Source: Bordetella petrii (GTDB taxonomy: Bacteria; Pseudomonadota; Gammaproteobacteria; Burkholderiales; Burkholderiaceae_B). Taken from it: a DNA stretch of 64,000 bases. Below the pieces are notes generated by a model. It made no database searches, had not been told where the DNA came from, and saw only the letters and a list, made by a program, of their open reading frames with translations. Below, piece by piece: positions 51,444 through 59,915 of the stretch. A program made the translations under genes and the position numbers. The number at the start of each line of letters is the position of its first letter. Within the stretch, counting starts at the first letter, position 1. The stretch covers positions 2,839,943 through 2,903,942 of the forward strand of contig NZ_JAFMZZ010000001.1 of the NCBI RefSeq assembly GCF_017356245.1, read 5' to 3'.

Positions 51444-51830
51444 ATGATCGACCACCTGGACCACCTGGTCCTGACCTGCACCGACCCGGCCGCCACCGTC
51501 GACTTCTATACCCGCATCCTGGGCATGCGCCTGGAAACCTTCGGCCAGGGCCGCCAGGCCCTGCGCTTCGGCAACCAGAAGATCAACCTGCATGTGCGCG
51601 GCAGCGAGTTCGAGCCCAAGGCGCACCTGCCGGTGCCCGGCGCGCTCGACCTCTGCTTCATCGCCGACCGCCCGCTGGACCAGGTCATCGAACACCTGGC
51701 CGCGGCCGGCGCGCGCATCATCGAAGGCCCGGTGGCGCGCACCGGCGCCACCGGCAAGATCCGCTCGGTGTACCTGCGCGATCCCGACCTGAACCTGATC
51801 GAGATCTCCGAGCTGCAGGCCGGGTCGTGA
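51444..51830 (+). CDS. VOC family (glyoxalase-like) protein
   Basis: This 128-residue protein is one vicinal-oxygen-chelate domain: two beta-alpha-beta-beta-beta units. LDHLVLTCTDPAATVDFYTRILGM and INLHVRGSEFEPKAH come first, and SVYLRDPDLNLIEISELQ supplies the C-terminal Glu metal ligand. His6 and the final Glu are potential ligands. Substrate unknown. Its stop nearly overlaps a possible GTG start of hpaR (51827), suggesting co-transcription. Confidence 0.85.
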   Translation: MIDHLDHLVLTCTDPAATVDFYTRILGMRLETFGQGRQALRFGNQKINLHVRGSEFEPKAHLPVPGALDLCFIADRPLDQVIEHLAAAGARIIEGPVARTGATGKIRSVYLRDPDLNLIEISELQAGS

Positions 51831-51868
51831 AGCGGGCCGCGCGGCGGAATCTTGATAACATCGCGGGC

Positions 51869-52315
51869 ATGAACCGCCACTTCCATCACCGCAACCTGCC
51901 CCATCTGTTGCTGTATGCGCGCGAGGCGCTGATGGCGCATTTCCGGCCCATCCTGAACCAGGCCGGCGTCACCGAACAGCAATGGCGCGTGCTGCGCACG
52001 CTCAGCGACCTGGAACCCATGGAGCCCAACCAGATCGCCGCCAGCTGCCAGATCCTGCGGCCCAGCCTGACGCGCATGCTGCTGGGCATGGAACAGGCCG
52101 GCCTGATCGAACGGGCGCGCTCCAGCGCCGACCAGCGGCGCCAGGACATCTCGCTTACGCCCAAGGGGCGCAAACTGATCGAGCGCATGCGTCCGCTGGT
52201 GGACAAGCGCTACGAAAACCTGGAAAAAACCGTGGGCAAAGACCGCCTCGAGCGCCTGTATCGCGATATCGACGCGGCCATCGAACTGGTCAAGCGCGAA
52301 CCGCCGGCGGTCTGA
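51869..52315 (+). CDS. hpaR: HpaR-type MarR regulator of homoprotocatechuate catabolism
   Basis: This 148-residue regulator begins NRHFHHRNLPHLLLYAREALMAHFRPILNQAGVTEQQWRVLRTL, characteristic of HpaR, with HTH IAASCQILRPSLTRMLLGMEQAGLIERARSSADQRRQDISLTPKG. HpaR represses the 4-hydroxyphenylacetate meta-cleavage genes and is released by the aromatic acid. I favour the ATG at 51869; a GTG at 51827 would couple it to the VOC gene. It converges with the hpa operon (hpaE, hpaD, SDR) and is presumably its repressor. Confidence 0.87.
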   Translation: MNRHFHHRNLPHLLLYAREALMAHFRPILNQAGVTEQQWRVLRTLSDLEPMEPNQIAASCQILRPSLTRMLLGMEQAGLIERARSSADQRRQDISLTPKGRKLIERMRPLVDKRYENLEKTVGKDRLERLYRDIDAAIELVKREPPAV

Positions 52316-52317
52316 CG

Positions 52318-52353
52318 GCCGCGCCGGCGCCGGCCAGCGGCCGGCGGCGCGGC
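52318..52353. terminator. Hairpin between convergent hpaR and SDR genes
   Basis: Long GC-rich arms of GCCGCGCCGGCGCCGGCC (52318-52335) and GGCCGGCGGCGCGGC (52339-52353) form a stable stem with a small bulge, immediately after the hpaR stop and reaching the SDR stop. It is suited to end both convergent transcripts, though no T-tract is present. Confidence 0.55.
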
Positions 52354-53147
52354 TATCCCTGGGGGCGCGGCGGCACGGGCCCGCCCTGGTGGGCGAAGCA
52401 GCCCACATCAAGCACCGTGCCCGAAATCGCGGCGGCCTGGTCCGACAGCAGGAATGCCGCCGCCGCGGCCATGTCCTCCGGCACCACCGGCCGGCCCGCC
52501 GCCGAGCCGGCCGCGTTGCGGCCGAACTTCGACGCGTCGCCCCCCACGCGGCCCAGGCTCATGCCCGACACGATGCCGCCGCCGCCGGGAATCAGCGTAT
52601 TGACGCGGATGTGCTGATGGAAGTGGTCGTAGGCCATGGCGGCGCCCAGCGCCACCAGGCCGCCTTTGCTGGCGCTGTAGGCTGCCATGTTGGGCTTGCC
52701 CCAGCCGGCCCCCGACCCCACGTTGACGATGGCGCCGCCGCCCTGCCGCGCCATGTGCGGTATCACCTGGCGCGCGCACAGGTACACGCCCTTGAGGTTC
52801 ACCGCCATGATCTGGTCCCACAGGGCTTCGTCGGTATCCAGCACCGTGCCCAGCGGCCCGATGGCGGCATTGTTCACCAGGCCGTCGATGCGGCCATGGC
52901 GCTCCAGCGTATGGCGCACCACGCGCGCCACGTCGTCGGCCCGCGACACATCGGCTTCGAGCAGATCGGCCTCCAGCCCGGCCTGCTCGAGCTCGGCCTG
53001 CACCTGCCGGATGCCGTTGTGCGCGGTGCTGGACACCTGGGCCGACTCCAGCCCGAACGCCACCACCCGCCAGCCGGCCCGGGCCAGCCCCACCGTGATG
53101 CCGGCCCCGATGCCGAAGGTCCCGCCGGTTACGATCACGGTTTTCAT
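52353..53147 (-). CDS. SDR family oxidoreductase in the hpa operon
   Basis: This 264-residue short-chain dehydrogenase has the cofactor motif TGGTFGIGAGITVGLARAGWRVVAFG, VNNAAIGPLG (NNAG-like), the Ser in VNVGSGAGWGKPNMAAYSASKGG and catalytic Y-x-x-x-K in YSASKGG. It is likely NAD(P)-dependent; substrate unknown. Its start overlaps the hpaD stop codon as ATGA. An SDR is not a standard gene of this pathway, so it may handle a hydroxylated or methylated side compound. Confidence 0.87.
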   Translation of the reverse strand: MKTVIVTGGTFGIGAGITVGLARAGWRVVAFGLESAQVSSTAHNGIRQVQAELEQAGLEADLLEADVSRADDVARVVRHTLERHGRIDGLVNNAAIGPLGTVLDTDEALWDQIMAVNLKGVYLCARQVIPHMARQGGGAIVNVGSGAGWGKPNMAAYSASKGGLVALGAAMAYDHFHQHIRVNTLIPGGGGIVSGMSLGRVGGDASKFGRNAAGSAAGRPVVPEDMAAAAAFLLSDQAAAISGTVLDVGCFAHQGGPVPPRPQG

Positions 53148-54007
53148 GCTGCGCGCTCCTGCGGCAGCGGCAGGATCGCGTTGATCTGCCCGGTGCCGGA
53201 ACTGGCGAAGTATTCGGTAATGATCTCGGCCGGCCGGTCGTAGGCATCCCAGCCCAGCAGGCCCAGCAGCATGGCCGTGTCGTGCATGCCGCCCTCGCCT
53301 TCGCACAGCTCGGCGTACTCGGGCAGCATGGCGCAGAAGGTCTTCCAGTCGCCCTGGCGCCACAGCTCCACCACCCGCAGATCCACCTGGCGGAAGAATT
53401 CGCGGCTGATGCTGTGGATGGATTCTTCGGGGCTGCCGTTGTCATTGAAGCGGTGCGACAGCGATCCGCTGGCCAGCACCGCCACATTGCTGTCGCTGCG
53501 CTCGATGGCTTCGAGCACCGCCTCGCCCATGCGGCGGCTGTCGTCCAGCTTGTGCCAGGCGCACCAGCCCGCCATCGACACCACCTTGAAATGGCCGTCC
53601 TGGTTCATGTAGCGCATGGGCACCAGCGTGCCGTATTCCAGTTCCAGGCTGTCGATCTCGTGGGCCCGCGTGGCCACGCCGCGCGCGTTGGCGGCCTCGG
53701 CGATCAGGTGGCCCAGCGCCGGATTGCCCGGATAGGCGTAGCGCATGTCCTTGATGAAATGCGGCAGCTCGTTGCTGGTGTACACCCCCGAGAATTGCCC
53801 GTTGCAATTCACGTGATAGCCGGCGTTGACCAGCCAGTGCACGTCGAACACCAGCAGGGTGTCCACGCCCAGCTCGCGGCAGCGCCGGCCGATGACGCGA
53901 TGGCCCTCGATGGCCGCCTCGCGGCAGCCCTGGTGCCTGCCGGGCAGTTCCGACAGGTACATGGACGGCACATGCGTGATCTTGGCCGCCAACGATAGTT
54001 TCCCCAT
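53144..54007 (-). CDS. hpaD: 3,4-dihydroxyphenylacetate 2,3-dioxygenase
   Basis: This 287-residue class III (LigB-type) extradiol dioxygenase cleaves homoprotocatechuate. It begins GKLSLAAKITHVPSMYLSELPGRHQGCREAAIEGHRVIGRRCRELGVDTLLVFDVHWLVNAGYHVNC; the His residues in this part and FDVHW, AHEIDSLELEYGTLVP and SGSLSHRFNDNGSPEESIH provide iron ligands. ATG at 54007 has GGAGAGAC upstream. It lies 26 bp after hpaE and overlaps the SDR gene, forming an operon. Confidence 0.9.
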   Translation of the reverse strand: MGKLSLAAKITHVPSMYLSELPGRHQGCREAAIEGHRVIGRRCRELGVDTLLVFDVHWLVNAGYHVNCNGQFSGVYTSNELPHFIKDMRYAYPGNPALGHLIAEAANARGVATRAHEIDSLELEYGTLVPMRYMNQDGHFKVVSMAGWCAWHKLDDSRRMGEAVLEAIERSDSNVAVLASGSLSHRFNDNGSPEESIHSISREFFRQVDLRVVELWRQGDWKTFCAMLPEYAELCEGEGGMHDTAMLLGLLGWDAYDRPAEIITEYFASSGTGQINAILPLPQERAA

Positions 54008-54033
54008 ATGTCTCTCCTGGCCCCTGGCGGGCG

Positions 54034-55500
54034 CTATACGCCCCACTTCGGGATGTGATGGCCGCCCATCGACACGCAGACGTTCTTGACCTCGGCAAAC
54101 ACCTCGTAGCTGTATTCTCCGCCTTCGCGGCCGGTGCCGGATTCTTTCATGCCGCCGAACGGCTGGCGCAGGTCGCGCACGTTCTGGCTGTTGACGAACA
54201 CCATGCCGGCCTCGATGCCGCGGGCCAGCCGGTGGGCGCGGCCCAGGTCGTTGGTCCAGATATACGACGCCAGGCCGTATTTGACGTCGTTGGCCAGCGC
54301 CAGCCCGTCGGCCTCGCCCTTGAACGGCAGCAGGCAGGCCACCGGGCCGAAGATTTCTTCCTGGGCGCAGCGCATGCGGTTGTCCACGTCGGCCAGCACC
54401 GTGGGCCGCACGAAATTGCCCTGGCTCAGGTGCGCCGGCAGGCCCTGCGGCTTGTCTGCGCCGCCGGCCACGATGCGCGCGCCCTCTTGCTCGGCCAGGC
54501 GGATATAGCCGGTGACCTTTTCCCAGTGCTGGCGCGTGATCATCGAGCCGACATTGGTCTTTTCGTCGGTCGGGTCGCCCACCACCAGGCGCTGCGCGCG
54601 CTCGGCGAACTTGCGCACGAAATCGTCATACACGCTTTCCTGCACGAAAATGCGCGAACCGGCGGTGCAGCGCTCGCCGTTGAGCGAAAAAATGGTGAAC
54701 AGCGCCGCGTCCAGCGCGCGGTCGAGGTCGGCATCGTCGAACACCAGCACGGGCGACTTGCCGCCCAGCTCCATCGAGAATTTCTTGATGCCGTCGGCCC
54801 CGGCGATGATCTTCTTGCCCGTGACCGTGCCGCCGGTGAACGAGATGGCGCGCACGTCCGGGTGCCGCACCAGCGCGTCGCCCGCCGTGGCGCCATAGCC
54901 CTGCACCACATTCAGCACGCCGGGCGGAATGCCGGCTTCCAGTGCCAGCCGGCCCAGCTGGTCGGCGGTCAGGGGCGACAGCTCCGACATCTTCAGCACC
55001 GCCGTGTTGCCCAGCGCCAGGCACGGCGCAGTTTTCCAGGTGGCGGTCATGAACGGCACGTTCCAGGGCGACACCAGGGCGCACACGCCCACCGGCTGGT
55101 ACAGCGTGTAGTTCAGCATCTGGTCGTCCACCGGGTAGGTATGCCCGTTCATGCGCACGCAGACTTCGGCGAAGAAATTGAAGTTCTCCGACGCGCGCGG
55201 AATCAGCTGCTTGCGGGTCTGCGAAATGGGCAGGCCGGTGTCGGCGGTTTCCAGCTCGGCCAGCTGCGGGACGTTCTGGTCGATGAGTTCACCCAGGCGG
55301 CGCATCAGGCGCGCGCGCTCGCGCGCCGGCGTATTGGCCCAGCCGGGAAAGGCCCGCTTGGCGGCGGCCACCGCGGCATCGATCTCGCGTGCGCCGCCCG
55401 CCGCGACTTCGTCGATGGCCTGACCCGTGGCCGGGTTGAAGGTGGTGAAGCGGTCGTCGCTGTCGACCTGCTTGCCGTCGATCCAGTGTTTGATGGTCAC
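54034..55500 (-). CDS. hpaE: 5-carboxymethyl-2-hydroxymuconate semialdehyde dehydrogenase
   Basis: This 488-residue aldehyde dehydrogenase has the NAD motif FTGGTVTGKKI (about 242), the Glu general base in SMELGGKSPVLVF and the catalytic Cys in NGERCTAGSRIFVQ (about 300). It begins TIKHWIDGKQVDSDDRFTTFNPATGQAIDEVAAG and has QPFGGMKESGTGREGGEYSYEVFAEVKNVCVSMGGHHIPKWGV at the end, the HpaE-type tail. It oxidises the ring-cleavage product of HpaD. GTG start at 55500 is supported by AGGAGA. Confidence 0.9.
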   Translation of the reverse strand: MTIKHWIDGKQVDSDDRFTTFNPATGQAIDEVAAGGAREIDAAVAAAKRAFPGWANTPARERARLMRRLGELIDQNVPQLAELETADTGLPISQTRKQLIPRASENFNFFAEVCVRMNGHTYPVDDQMLNYTLYQPVGVCALVSPWNVPFMTATWKTAPCLALGNTAVLKMSELSPLTADQLGRLALEAGIPPGVLNVVQGYGATAGDALVRHPDVRAISFTGGTVTGKKIIAGADGIKKFSMELGGKSPVLVFDDADLDRALDAALFTIFSLNGERCTAGSRIFVQESVYDDFVRKFAERAQRLVVGDPTDEKTNVGSMITRQHWEKVTGYIRLAEQEGARIVAGGADKPQGLPAHLSQGNFVRPTVLADVDNRMRCAQEEIFGPVACLLPFKGEADGLALANDVKYGLASYIWTNDLGRAHRLARGIEAGMVFVNSQNVRDLRQPFGGMKESGTGREGGEYSYEVFAEVKNVCVSMGGHHIPKWGV

Positions 55501-55557
55501 AGATGTTCTCCTTGCGCGTCTGGGCCTGCCGGCCGGGTTGGGTCGGCCGCAGAAATA

Positions 55558-55571
55558 ATTAACTCGTTAAT
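55558..55571. promoter_or_regulatory. Candidate HpaR operator between hpaE and the flavoprotein hydroxylase
   Basis: ATTAACTCGTTAAT is a perfect 14-bp palindrome (ATTAAC / GTTAAT around TC), 58 bp before hpaE. The same motif, weaker, occurs at 59822-59835 and 63878-63891. A MarR-type palindrome at the promoter of the divergent hpaE/hydroxylase genes suggests HpaR control of both. Confidence 0.7.
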
Positions 55572-55746
55572 GATCTCCGGTTTGCCCCAGGCTGTCAATG
55601 CGCCGCGGCCCGCCGGGGCGGCGCGCCACATTCATGAACAAATACGATGGATGAATAAAAAACTTTCGATTCATTTATGAATAAGGCCGTGCTGCAATCT
55701 GCCTGTCCGCGCCCGTTCCGGCGCGCCCCCAAGGAGACCTTCCCGC

Positions 55747-57402
55747 ATGACTACGCAGCCCGCCCACACCGGTGTACTGATTGCCGGCGCCGGCCCGGTA
55801 GGCCTGGTGCTGGCCATGGAACTGGCCGCCCGCGGCATCGACGTCACGGTGCTGGAACCGCGCCAGCGGCTCGAACCGCCCAACGTCAAGTGCAACCACG
55901 TGTCGGCGCGCTCGATGGAGATCCTGCGCCGCCTGGGCGTGGCCGGCGCGGTGCGCCAGGCCGGGCTGCCGGAAGACTATCCGCACGACATCGCCTACCG
56001 TACCACCGCCACCGGCCAGGAACTGACCCGCATCCCCATCCCGTGCCGGCGCGACCGCTACACGGCCGCCGCAGGCCCCGACACCGGCTGGCCCACCGCC
56101 GAGCCGCCGCACCGCATCAACCAGATCTACCTGGAACCCATCCTGTTCCTGCACGCCGAGGCGCAGGCCCGCATCCGCATCCTGAACCGCGCGGCGCTGC
56201 GCGATTTCGAACAGGACGCGCAAGGCGTGCGGGCCGTGGCCGAGCACGTCGACACTGGCGAGCAGTTGGCATTCAGCTGCGACTACCTGGTCGGCTGCGA
56301 TGGCGGCCGCTCGATGGTGCGCAAGCGCATCGGCGCGCAGCTGCGCGGCGATGCGGTGGTGCAGCGGGTGCAGTCCACCTATATCCACGCGCCCGGCCTG
56401 CTGGCGCGCTTCCGGCATGCGCCGGCCTGGGCCACGTTTTCGCTCAATCCGCGCCGCAGCGGCAACATGTACGCCATCGATGGCCGCGAACGCTGGCTGA
56501 TCCACAATTATCTGCGCGACGACGAGCCCGACTTCGAATCGGTGGACCGCGACGCCTCCATCCGGGCCATCCTGGGCGTGGACGCCGGCTTCCGCTACGA
56601 CATCATCAGCAAGGAAGACTGGTACGGCCGGCGCCTGGTGGCCGACCGCTTCCGCGACCGGCGCGTGTTCCTGTGCGGCGATTCCGCCCACCTGTGGGTG
56701 CCCTATGCCGGCTACGGCATGAACGCCGGCATCGCCGACGCCGCCAATCTGGCCTGGCTGCTGGCCGCGCGCCTGCAGGGCTGGGGCGCGCCGGGCATCC
56801 TGGATGCCTACGAGGCCGAGCGCCTGCCCATCACCGAGCAAGTGTCGCACTTCGCCATGAATCATGCGCACGCCATGGCCAGCCAGCGCAAGAGCGTGCC
56901 CGACGGCATCGAGCAGCCCGGCCCGCAGGGCGACGCGCTGCGGGCGGCGCTGGGCCGCGCGGCCTACGAGCTGAACGTGCAGCAGTACTGCTGCGCCGGG
57001 CTGAACTTCGGCTACTTCTATGACCGCTCGCCGCTGGTGGCCTACGACGGCGAAGCGGCGCCCGGCTATTCCATGGGTGCGTTCACCGCGTCCACCGTGC
57101 CCGGCTGCCGCACGCCCTATTTCGAGCTGGAAGACGGCACGCCGCTGTACGACGTGCTGGGCCCGGGTTATACGCTGCTGCGCTTCGACCCCGCCATCGA
57201 CATCGCGCCGCTGCTGCGCGCCGCACGGGCCGGCGGCATGCCGCTGGCCGTGCTGGACGTGGGCCGCCACGACCCGCGCGCCGCGGCGTACCGGCACGCG
57301 CTGCTACTGTCGCGGCCCGACCAGCACGTGGCCTGGCGCGGCGACGCCCTGCCCGCCGACCCGGAATCGCTGGTGGCCCGCCTGTGCGGCGCCGCGCACT
57401 GA
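55747..57402 (+). CDS. FAD-dependent aromatic monooxygenase (PheA/MhpA-like)
   Basis: This 551-residue flavoprotein hydroxylase has the FAD motif VLIAGAGPVGLVLAMELAARGIDVTVLEPR (about 10-40), the DG motif YLVGCDGGRSMVRKRIG and the GD motif RVFLCGDSAHLWVPYAGYGMNAGIADAANLAWLL (about 318-350). A C-terminal thioredoxin-like domain of about 150 residues is typical of phenol hydroxylase relatives. It may hydroxylate a phenolic acid to feed the hpa ring-cleavage genes. It is divergent from hpaE, and AAGGAGACC precedes the ATG. Confidence 0.88.
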   Translation: MTTQPAHTGVLIAGAGPVGLVLAMELAARGIDVTVLEPRQRLEPPNVKCNHVSARSMEILRRLGVAGAVRQAGLPEDYPHDIAYRTTATGQELTRIPIPCRRDRYTAAAGPDTGWPTAEPPHRINQIYLEPILFLHAEAQARIRILNRAALRDFEQDAQGVRAVAEHVDTGEQLAFSCDYLVGCDGGRSMVRKRIGAQLRGDAVVQRVQSTYIHAPGLLARFRHAPAWATFSLNPRRSGNMYAIDGRERWLIHNYLRDDEPDFESVDRDASIRAILGVDAGFRYDIISKEDWYGRRLVADRFRDRRVFLCGDSAHLWVPYAGYGMNAGIADAANLAWLLAARLQGWGAPGILDAYEAERLPITEQVSHFAMNHAHAMASQRKSVPDGIEQPGPQGDALRAALGRAAYELNVQQYCCAGLNFGYFYDRSPLVAYDGEAAPGYSMGAFTASTVPGCRTPYFELEDGTPLYDVLGPGYTLLRFDPAIDIAPLLRAARAGGMPLAVLDVGRHDPRAAAYRHALLLSRPDQHVAWRGDALPADPESLVARLCGAAH

Positions 57403-57412
57403 GGCGCGCGAC

Positions 57413-58309
57413 TCAGCGCGGCTGCGCCAGGATCTCGGTAAATACGCCGATCAGCGCCGCCGCCGCGGGCGACAGGGTATGGCCCTTGCGCGTCACCACG
57501 TACAGGCTGCGCTCCACCGCGGGGTCGTGCAGAGGCCGGGTCAACAGGTTGGGATACTGGAAGCCGCTGACCAGGTAGCCGGGCAGCACCGACACGCCCA
57601 GGCCGCGCGAGGTCAGGGCCAGCGCGGTCGACAGGAACGAGACTTCCCAGGCGGGATGGAAATCAATGCCCGCCTGCGACAGCGCGCCGTCGATCAGCGT
57701 GCGGATGCCGTTGCCATGCCGCACGGTAATCAGCGGGAACGGCGCCAGGTCGCGCCAGCGCAGGCGCTTGCGGGCGGCCAGCGGCGAGTCGTCGCGGCAC
57801 ACCACCCCCAGTTGGTCGCGCAGCAGCGGCGTCAGGGCGATGCCCGCGGCGCGCGCGTCCGGCGTGCCGATGCTGAACTCCACCTCTTGCTCCAGAACCG
57901 GCGCAATCAGCCGGTCGGGCCCCAGGTCGTGCATCACCAGGCGGATGTCGGGGTAACGCTGCTGGAACTGCTCGATCGCCAGCGGCATCAGCGTGGCCGC
58001 CACGGAAGTGGTCACCGCGAAATGCAGCAGCCCGCGCCGCCGGTCGGCCAGCCCGCGGGCATTGCTGACCAGCAGGTCGACATCCTGCAGCACGCGCTGC
58101 GCCATCTCGTAGGCCTCGCGGCCGGCGTCGGTGGGACGCAGCGTGCGCGAAGTGCGGTCGAACAGCAGCACGCCCAGCGCTTCTTCAAGCTGCTGCAGCA
58201 GCACGCTGGCGGCCGACTGCGTCACGTGCATGGCCTGCGCGGCCTGGGTCAGGCTGCCCAGCCGGTACACGTGCACGAAGGCCTGCAGCTGGCGCAGGGT
58301 CGGCGTCAT
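57413..58309 (-). CDS. LysR family transcriptional regulator
   Basis: This 298-residue regulator has the N-terminal HTH LQAFVHVYRLGSLTQAAQAMHVTQSAASVLLQQLEEALGVLLFDRTSRTLRPT and a C-terminal ligand-binding domain. It is convergent with the flavoprotein hydroxylase gene and divergent from hpaF, so it may control hpaF or the hydroxylase. The 89-bp gap to hpaF holds an imperfect TTAAC-type repeat (58365-58378). Confidence 0.9.
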   Translation of the reverse strand: MTPTLRQLQAFVHVYRLGSLTQAAQAMHVTQSAASVLLQQLEEALGVLLFDRTSRTLRPTDAGREAYEMAQRVLQDVDLLVSNARGLADRRRGLLHFAVTTSVAATLMPLAIEQFQQRYPDIRLVMHDLGPDRLIAPVLEQEVEFSIGTPDARAAGIALTPLLRDQLGVVCRDDSPLAARKRLRWRDLAPFPLITVRHGNGIRTLIDGALSQAGIDFHPAWEVSFLSTALALTSRGLGVSVLPGYLVSGFQYPNLLTRPLHDPAVERSLYVVTRKGHTLSPAAAALIGVFTEILAQPR

Positions 58310-58398
58310 GGCCTGCCCTGTTGCGCGGGCTCAGTCATTGTCCGGCCCTCCGGTTTTGATTATCATTAACATGGCAATTAAATCGCGCGGAGACCGTC

Positions 58399-58794
58399 AT
58401 GCCCCACATCTGGATAGAGTATTCCAACAACCTGCGCCCGCGCCTGGATGTGCCGGCCCTGATGCGCACCATACAGGACAGCGCCGTCGATGACGGCAGC
58501 GTATTCCCCCTGGCCGGCGCGCGCACGCGCGCCATCGCCGTCGAAGACTACCTGATCGTCGACGGCCACCCCGACAATACCTTCATCCATGTCACCATCA
58601 GGGTCGGACATGGCCGCGATGCCGCTGAAAAACAGCGCGCGGCCGAACGGGTGTTCGCCGCGCTGCGCGCTTTCACCGAGCCCCTGATGGCGCAACTGCC
58701 GCTGGGCCTGAGCCTGCAGCTGGAAGAAGCCGACCCGGTGCTGAACCTGAAGCACAACAATTACCGGCAATACCTGCAGGCGCGCCAGGCCTGA
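58399..58794 (+). CDS. hpaF: 5-carboxymethyl-2-hydroxymuconate isomerase
   Basis: This 131-residue tautomerase-superfamily protein begins MPHIWIEYSNNLRP, so Pro2 becomes the N-terminal catalytic proline after Met removal. VEDYLIVDGHPDNTFIHVTIRVGHGRDAAEKQRAAERVFAALR fits the CHMI/HpaF family. It isomerises the HpaE product in the homoprotocatechuate pathway. It is separated from hpaE/hpaD by the hydroxylase and LysR genes; hpaG, hpaH and hpaI are not in the window. Confidence 0.88.
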   Translation: MPHIWIEYSNNLRPRLDVPALMRTIQDSAVDDGSVFPLAGARTRAIAVEDYLIVDGHPDNTFIHVTIRVGHGRDAAEKQRAAERVFAALRAFTEPLMAQLPLGLSLQLEEADPVLNLKHNNYRQYLQARQA

Positions 58795-58795
58795 A

Positions 58796-58817
58796 GCGGC
58801 AGCCCCGGGGCTGCCGC
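58796..58817. terminator. Palindromic terminator-like hairpin between hpaF and Bug receptor
   Basis: GCGGCAGCCCC and GGGGCTGCCGC are perfect 11-bp arms with no spacer, immediately after the hpaF stop. It lies between convergent genes and could end both transcripts. Confidence 0.65.
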
Positions 58818-58826
58818 CCCGCCTGG

Positions 58827-59798
58827 TTATTCGAGCTGGATGCCGGCGTCGTGCGCCACCTTGGTCCAGCGCGCGATATCGGTCGAGATCGCCTGGCGCA
58901 GCACCTCGCCGTCGGCCGTGCCGGTGTCCATGCCTAGCTGGTGATAGCGCTTCTGGATCTCGGGCTCTTTCAGGATCTCGGCCAGCGCGGCGTTCAGCGT
59001 GCGCACCACCTCGGGCGGCGTGCCCGCCGGAGCCACCAGCGCGCTCCAGATCGGCACGTCATAGCCGGCCAGGCCCGATTCGGCCACGGTCGGCACGTCG
59101 GGCAGCACCGGCGAACGCTCTTTGGTGGTCACCGCCAGCGCGTGCAGGCGGCCGGCCTGCACCGACGGGATCACGGCCGCGCTGTCCAGGAAGGCCAGGT
59201 CGATCTGGCCGCCGGTCAGGTCCACCACCACCGGCCCCGAGCCCCGGTACGGCACGTGCGTGAACTGCACGCCCGCCATGCTGGCCATCAGCTCCGCCGC
59301 CAGCTGGAAGGTCGAAGTCGCCACGCCATGCGTCAACGGCGCTTTCTGCGACTTCTGCAGCTTGATCAGTTCCGACACCGACTTGATGTCTTTCAGTTTG
59401 GGGCCGGTGGTGATCACCAGCGGAAACTTCGCCAGCAGCGCCACGGGCGTGAAGTCTTTCACGGGGTCGTACGTCAGGCGGCCGGGCTTGTACACCGCGG
59501 GGTTCACCGTCAGGCCGCCGCTCGATATCACCAGCAGCGTGTAGCCGTCGTTGGGCGCGGCTTTCACGTAGTTGGCCGAGATCATGGAATTGGCGCCGGG
59601 CTTGTTCTCGACGATGAAGGTCTGCCCCAGGCGCTTTTCCAGTTCCGAAGACACCAGGCGCGCCAGGATGTCGTTGGTGCCGCCCGGCGCGAAGCCGACG
59701 ATGACGTTGACCGGCTTTTCCGGATAGGCCGCCGAAGCCGGCAGCGCGTACGCCGCGGCGGCCATGCAGCCGGCGGCAAGCAAGGTGGATATTTTCAT
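58827..59798 (-). CDS. Bug-family tripartite tricarboxylate transporter receptor
   Basis: This 323-residue periplasmic receptor has a Sec signal peptide (LLAAGCMAAAAYALPASAAYP). Bug landmarks: PEKPVNVIVGFAPGGTNDILARLV, VENKPGANSMISANYVKAAPNDGYTLL, HVPYRGSGPVVVDLTGGQIDLAFL. It is an orphan receptor with no TctAB genes nearby. It is divergent from an IclR gene and shares with it a promoter region holding two palindromes, which also occur at the dioxygenase promoter. An aromatic carboxylate is a likely ligand. Confidence 0.9.
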   Translation of the reverse strand: MKISTLLAAGCMAAAAYALPASAAYPEKPVNVIVGFAPGGTNDILARLVSSELEKRLGQTFIVENKPGANSMISANYVKAAPNDGYTLLVISSGGLTVNPAVYKPGRLTYDPVKDFTPVALLAKFPLVITTGPKLKDIKSVSELIKLQKSQKAPLTHGVATSTFQLAAELMASMAGVQFTHVPYRGSGPVVVDLTGGQIDLAFLDSAAVIPSVQAGRLHALAVTTKERSPVLPDVPTVAESGLAGYDVPIWSALVAPAGTPPEVVRTLNAALAEILKEPEIQKRYHQLGMDTGTADGEVLRQAISTDIARWTKVAHDAGIQLE

Positions 59799-59821
59799 GA
59801 TGTCTCCTGGAATGCTCTGTG

Positions 59822-59835
59822 ATTAACCTGTTAAC
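59822..59835. promoter_or_regulatory. ATTAAC-type palindrome at the Bug/iclR promoter
   Basis: ATTAACCTGTTAAC matches the palindrome upstream of hpaE (ATTAAC-N2-GTTAAT) at 11 of its 12 arm positions. It lies 24 bp from the Bug gene start. It suggests that HpaR, or a regulator sharing its site, acts here. Confidence 0.55.
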
Positions 59836-59852
59836 TTATTTATGAAATTTAA

Positions 59853-59867
59853 GTCCATACAATGGAC
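59853..59867. promoter_or_regulatory. Candidate IclR operator at its own promoter
   Basis: GTCCATACAATGGAC (GTCC-N7-GGAC, wider arms AGTCCAT / ATGGACT) overlaps the ATG at 59862. If the IclR gene really starts at 59916, this palindrome sits in its promoter. The same GTCC-N7-GGAC pattern is upstream of the dioxygenase operon (63773-63787), with 11 of 15 bases identical. Confidence 0.65.
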
Positions 59868-59915
59868 TATGATCAATCTATCGAAAACCCTTACTCCCCA
59901 TCAGCCTCCCCATCC

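Noticed and set aside
54055..55680. Plus-strand frame of about 540 codons opposite hpaE
   Set aside because: hpaE on the minus strand has complete aldehyde dehydrogenase motifs; the opposite frame is low-complexity.
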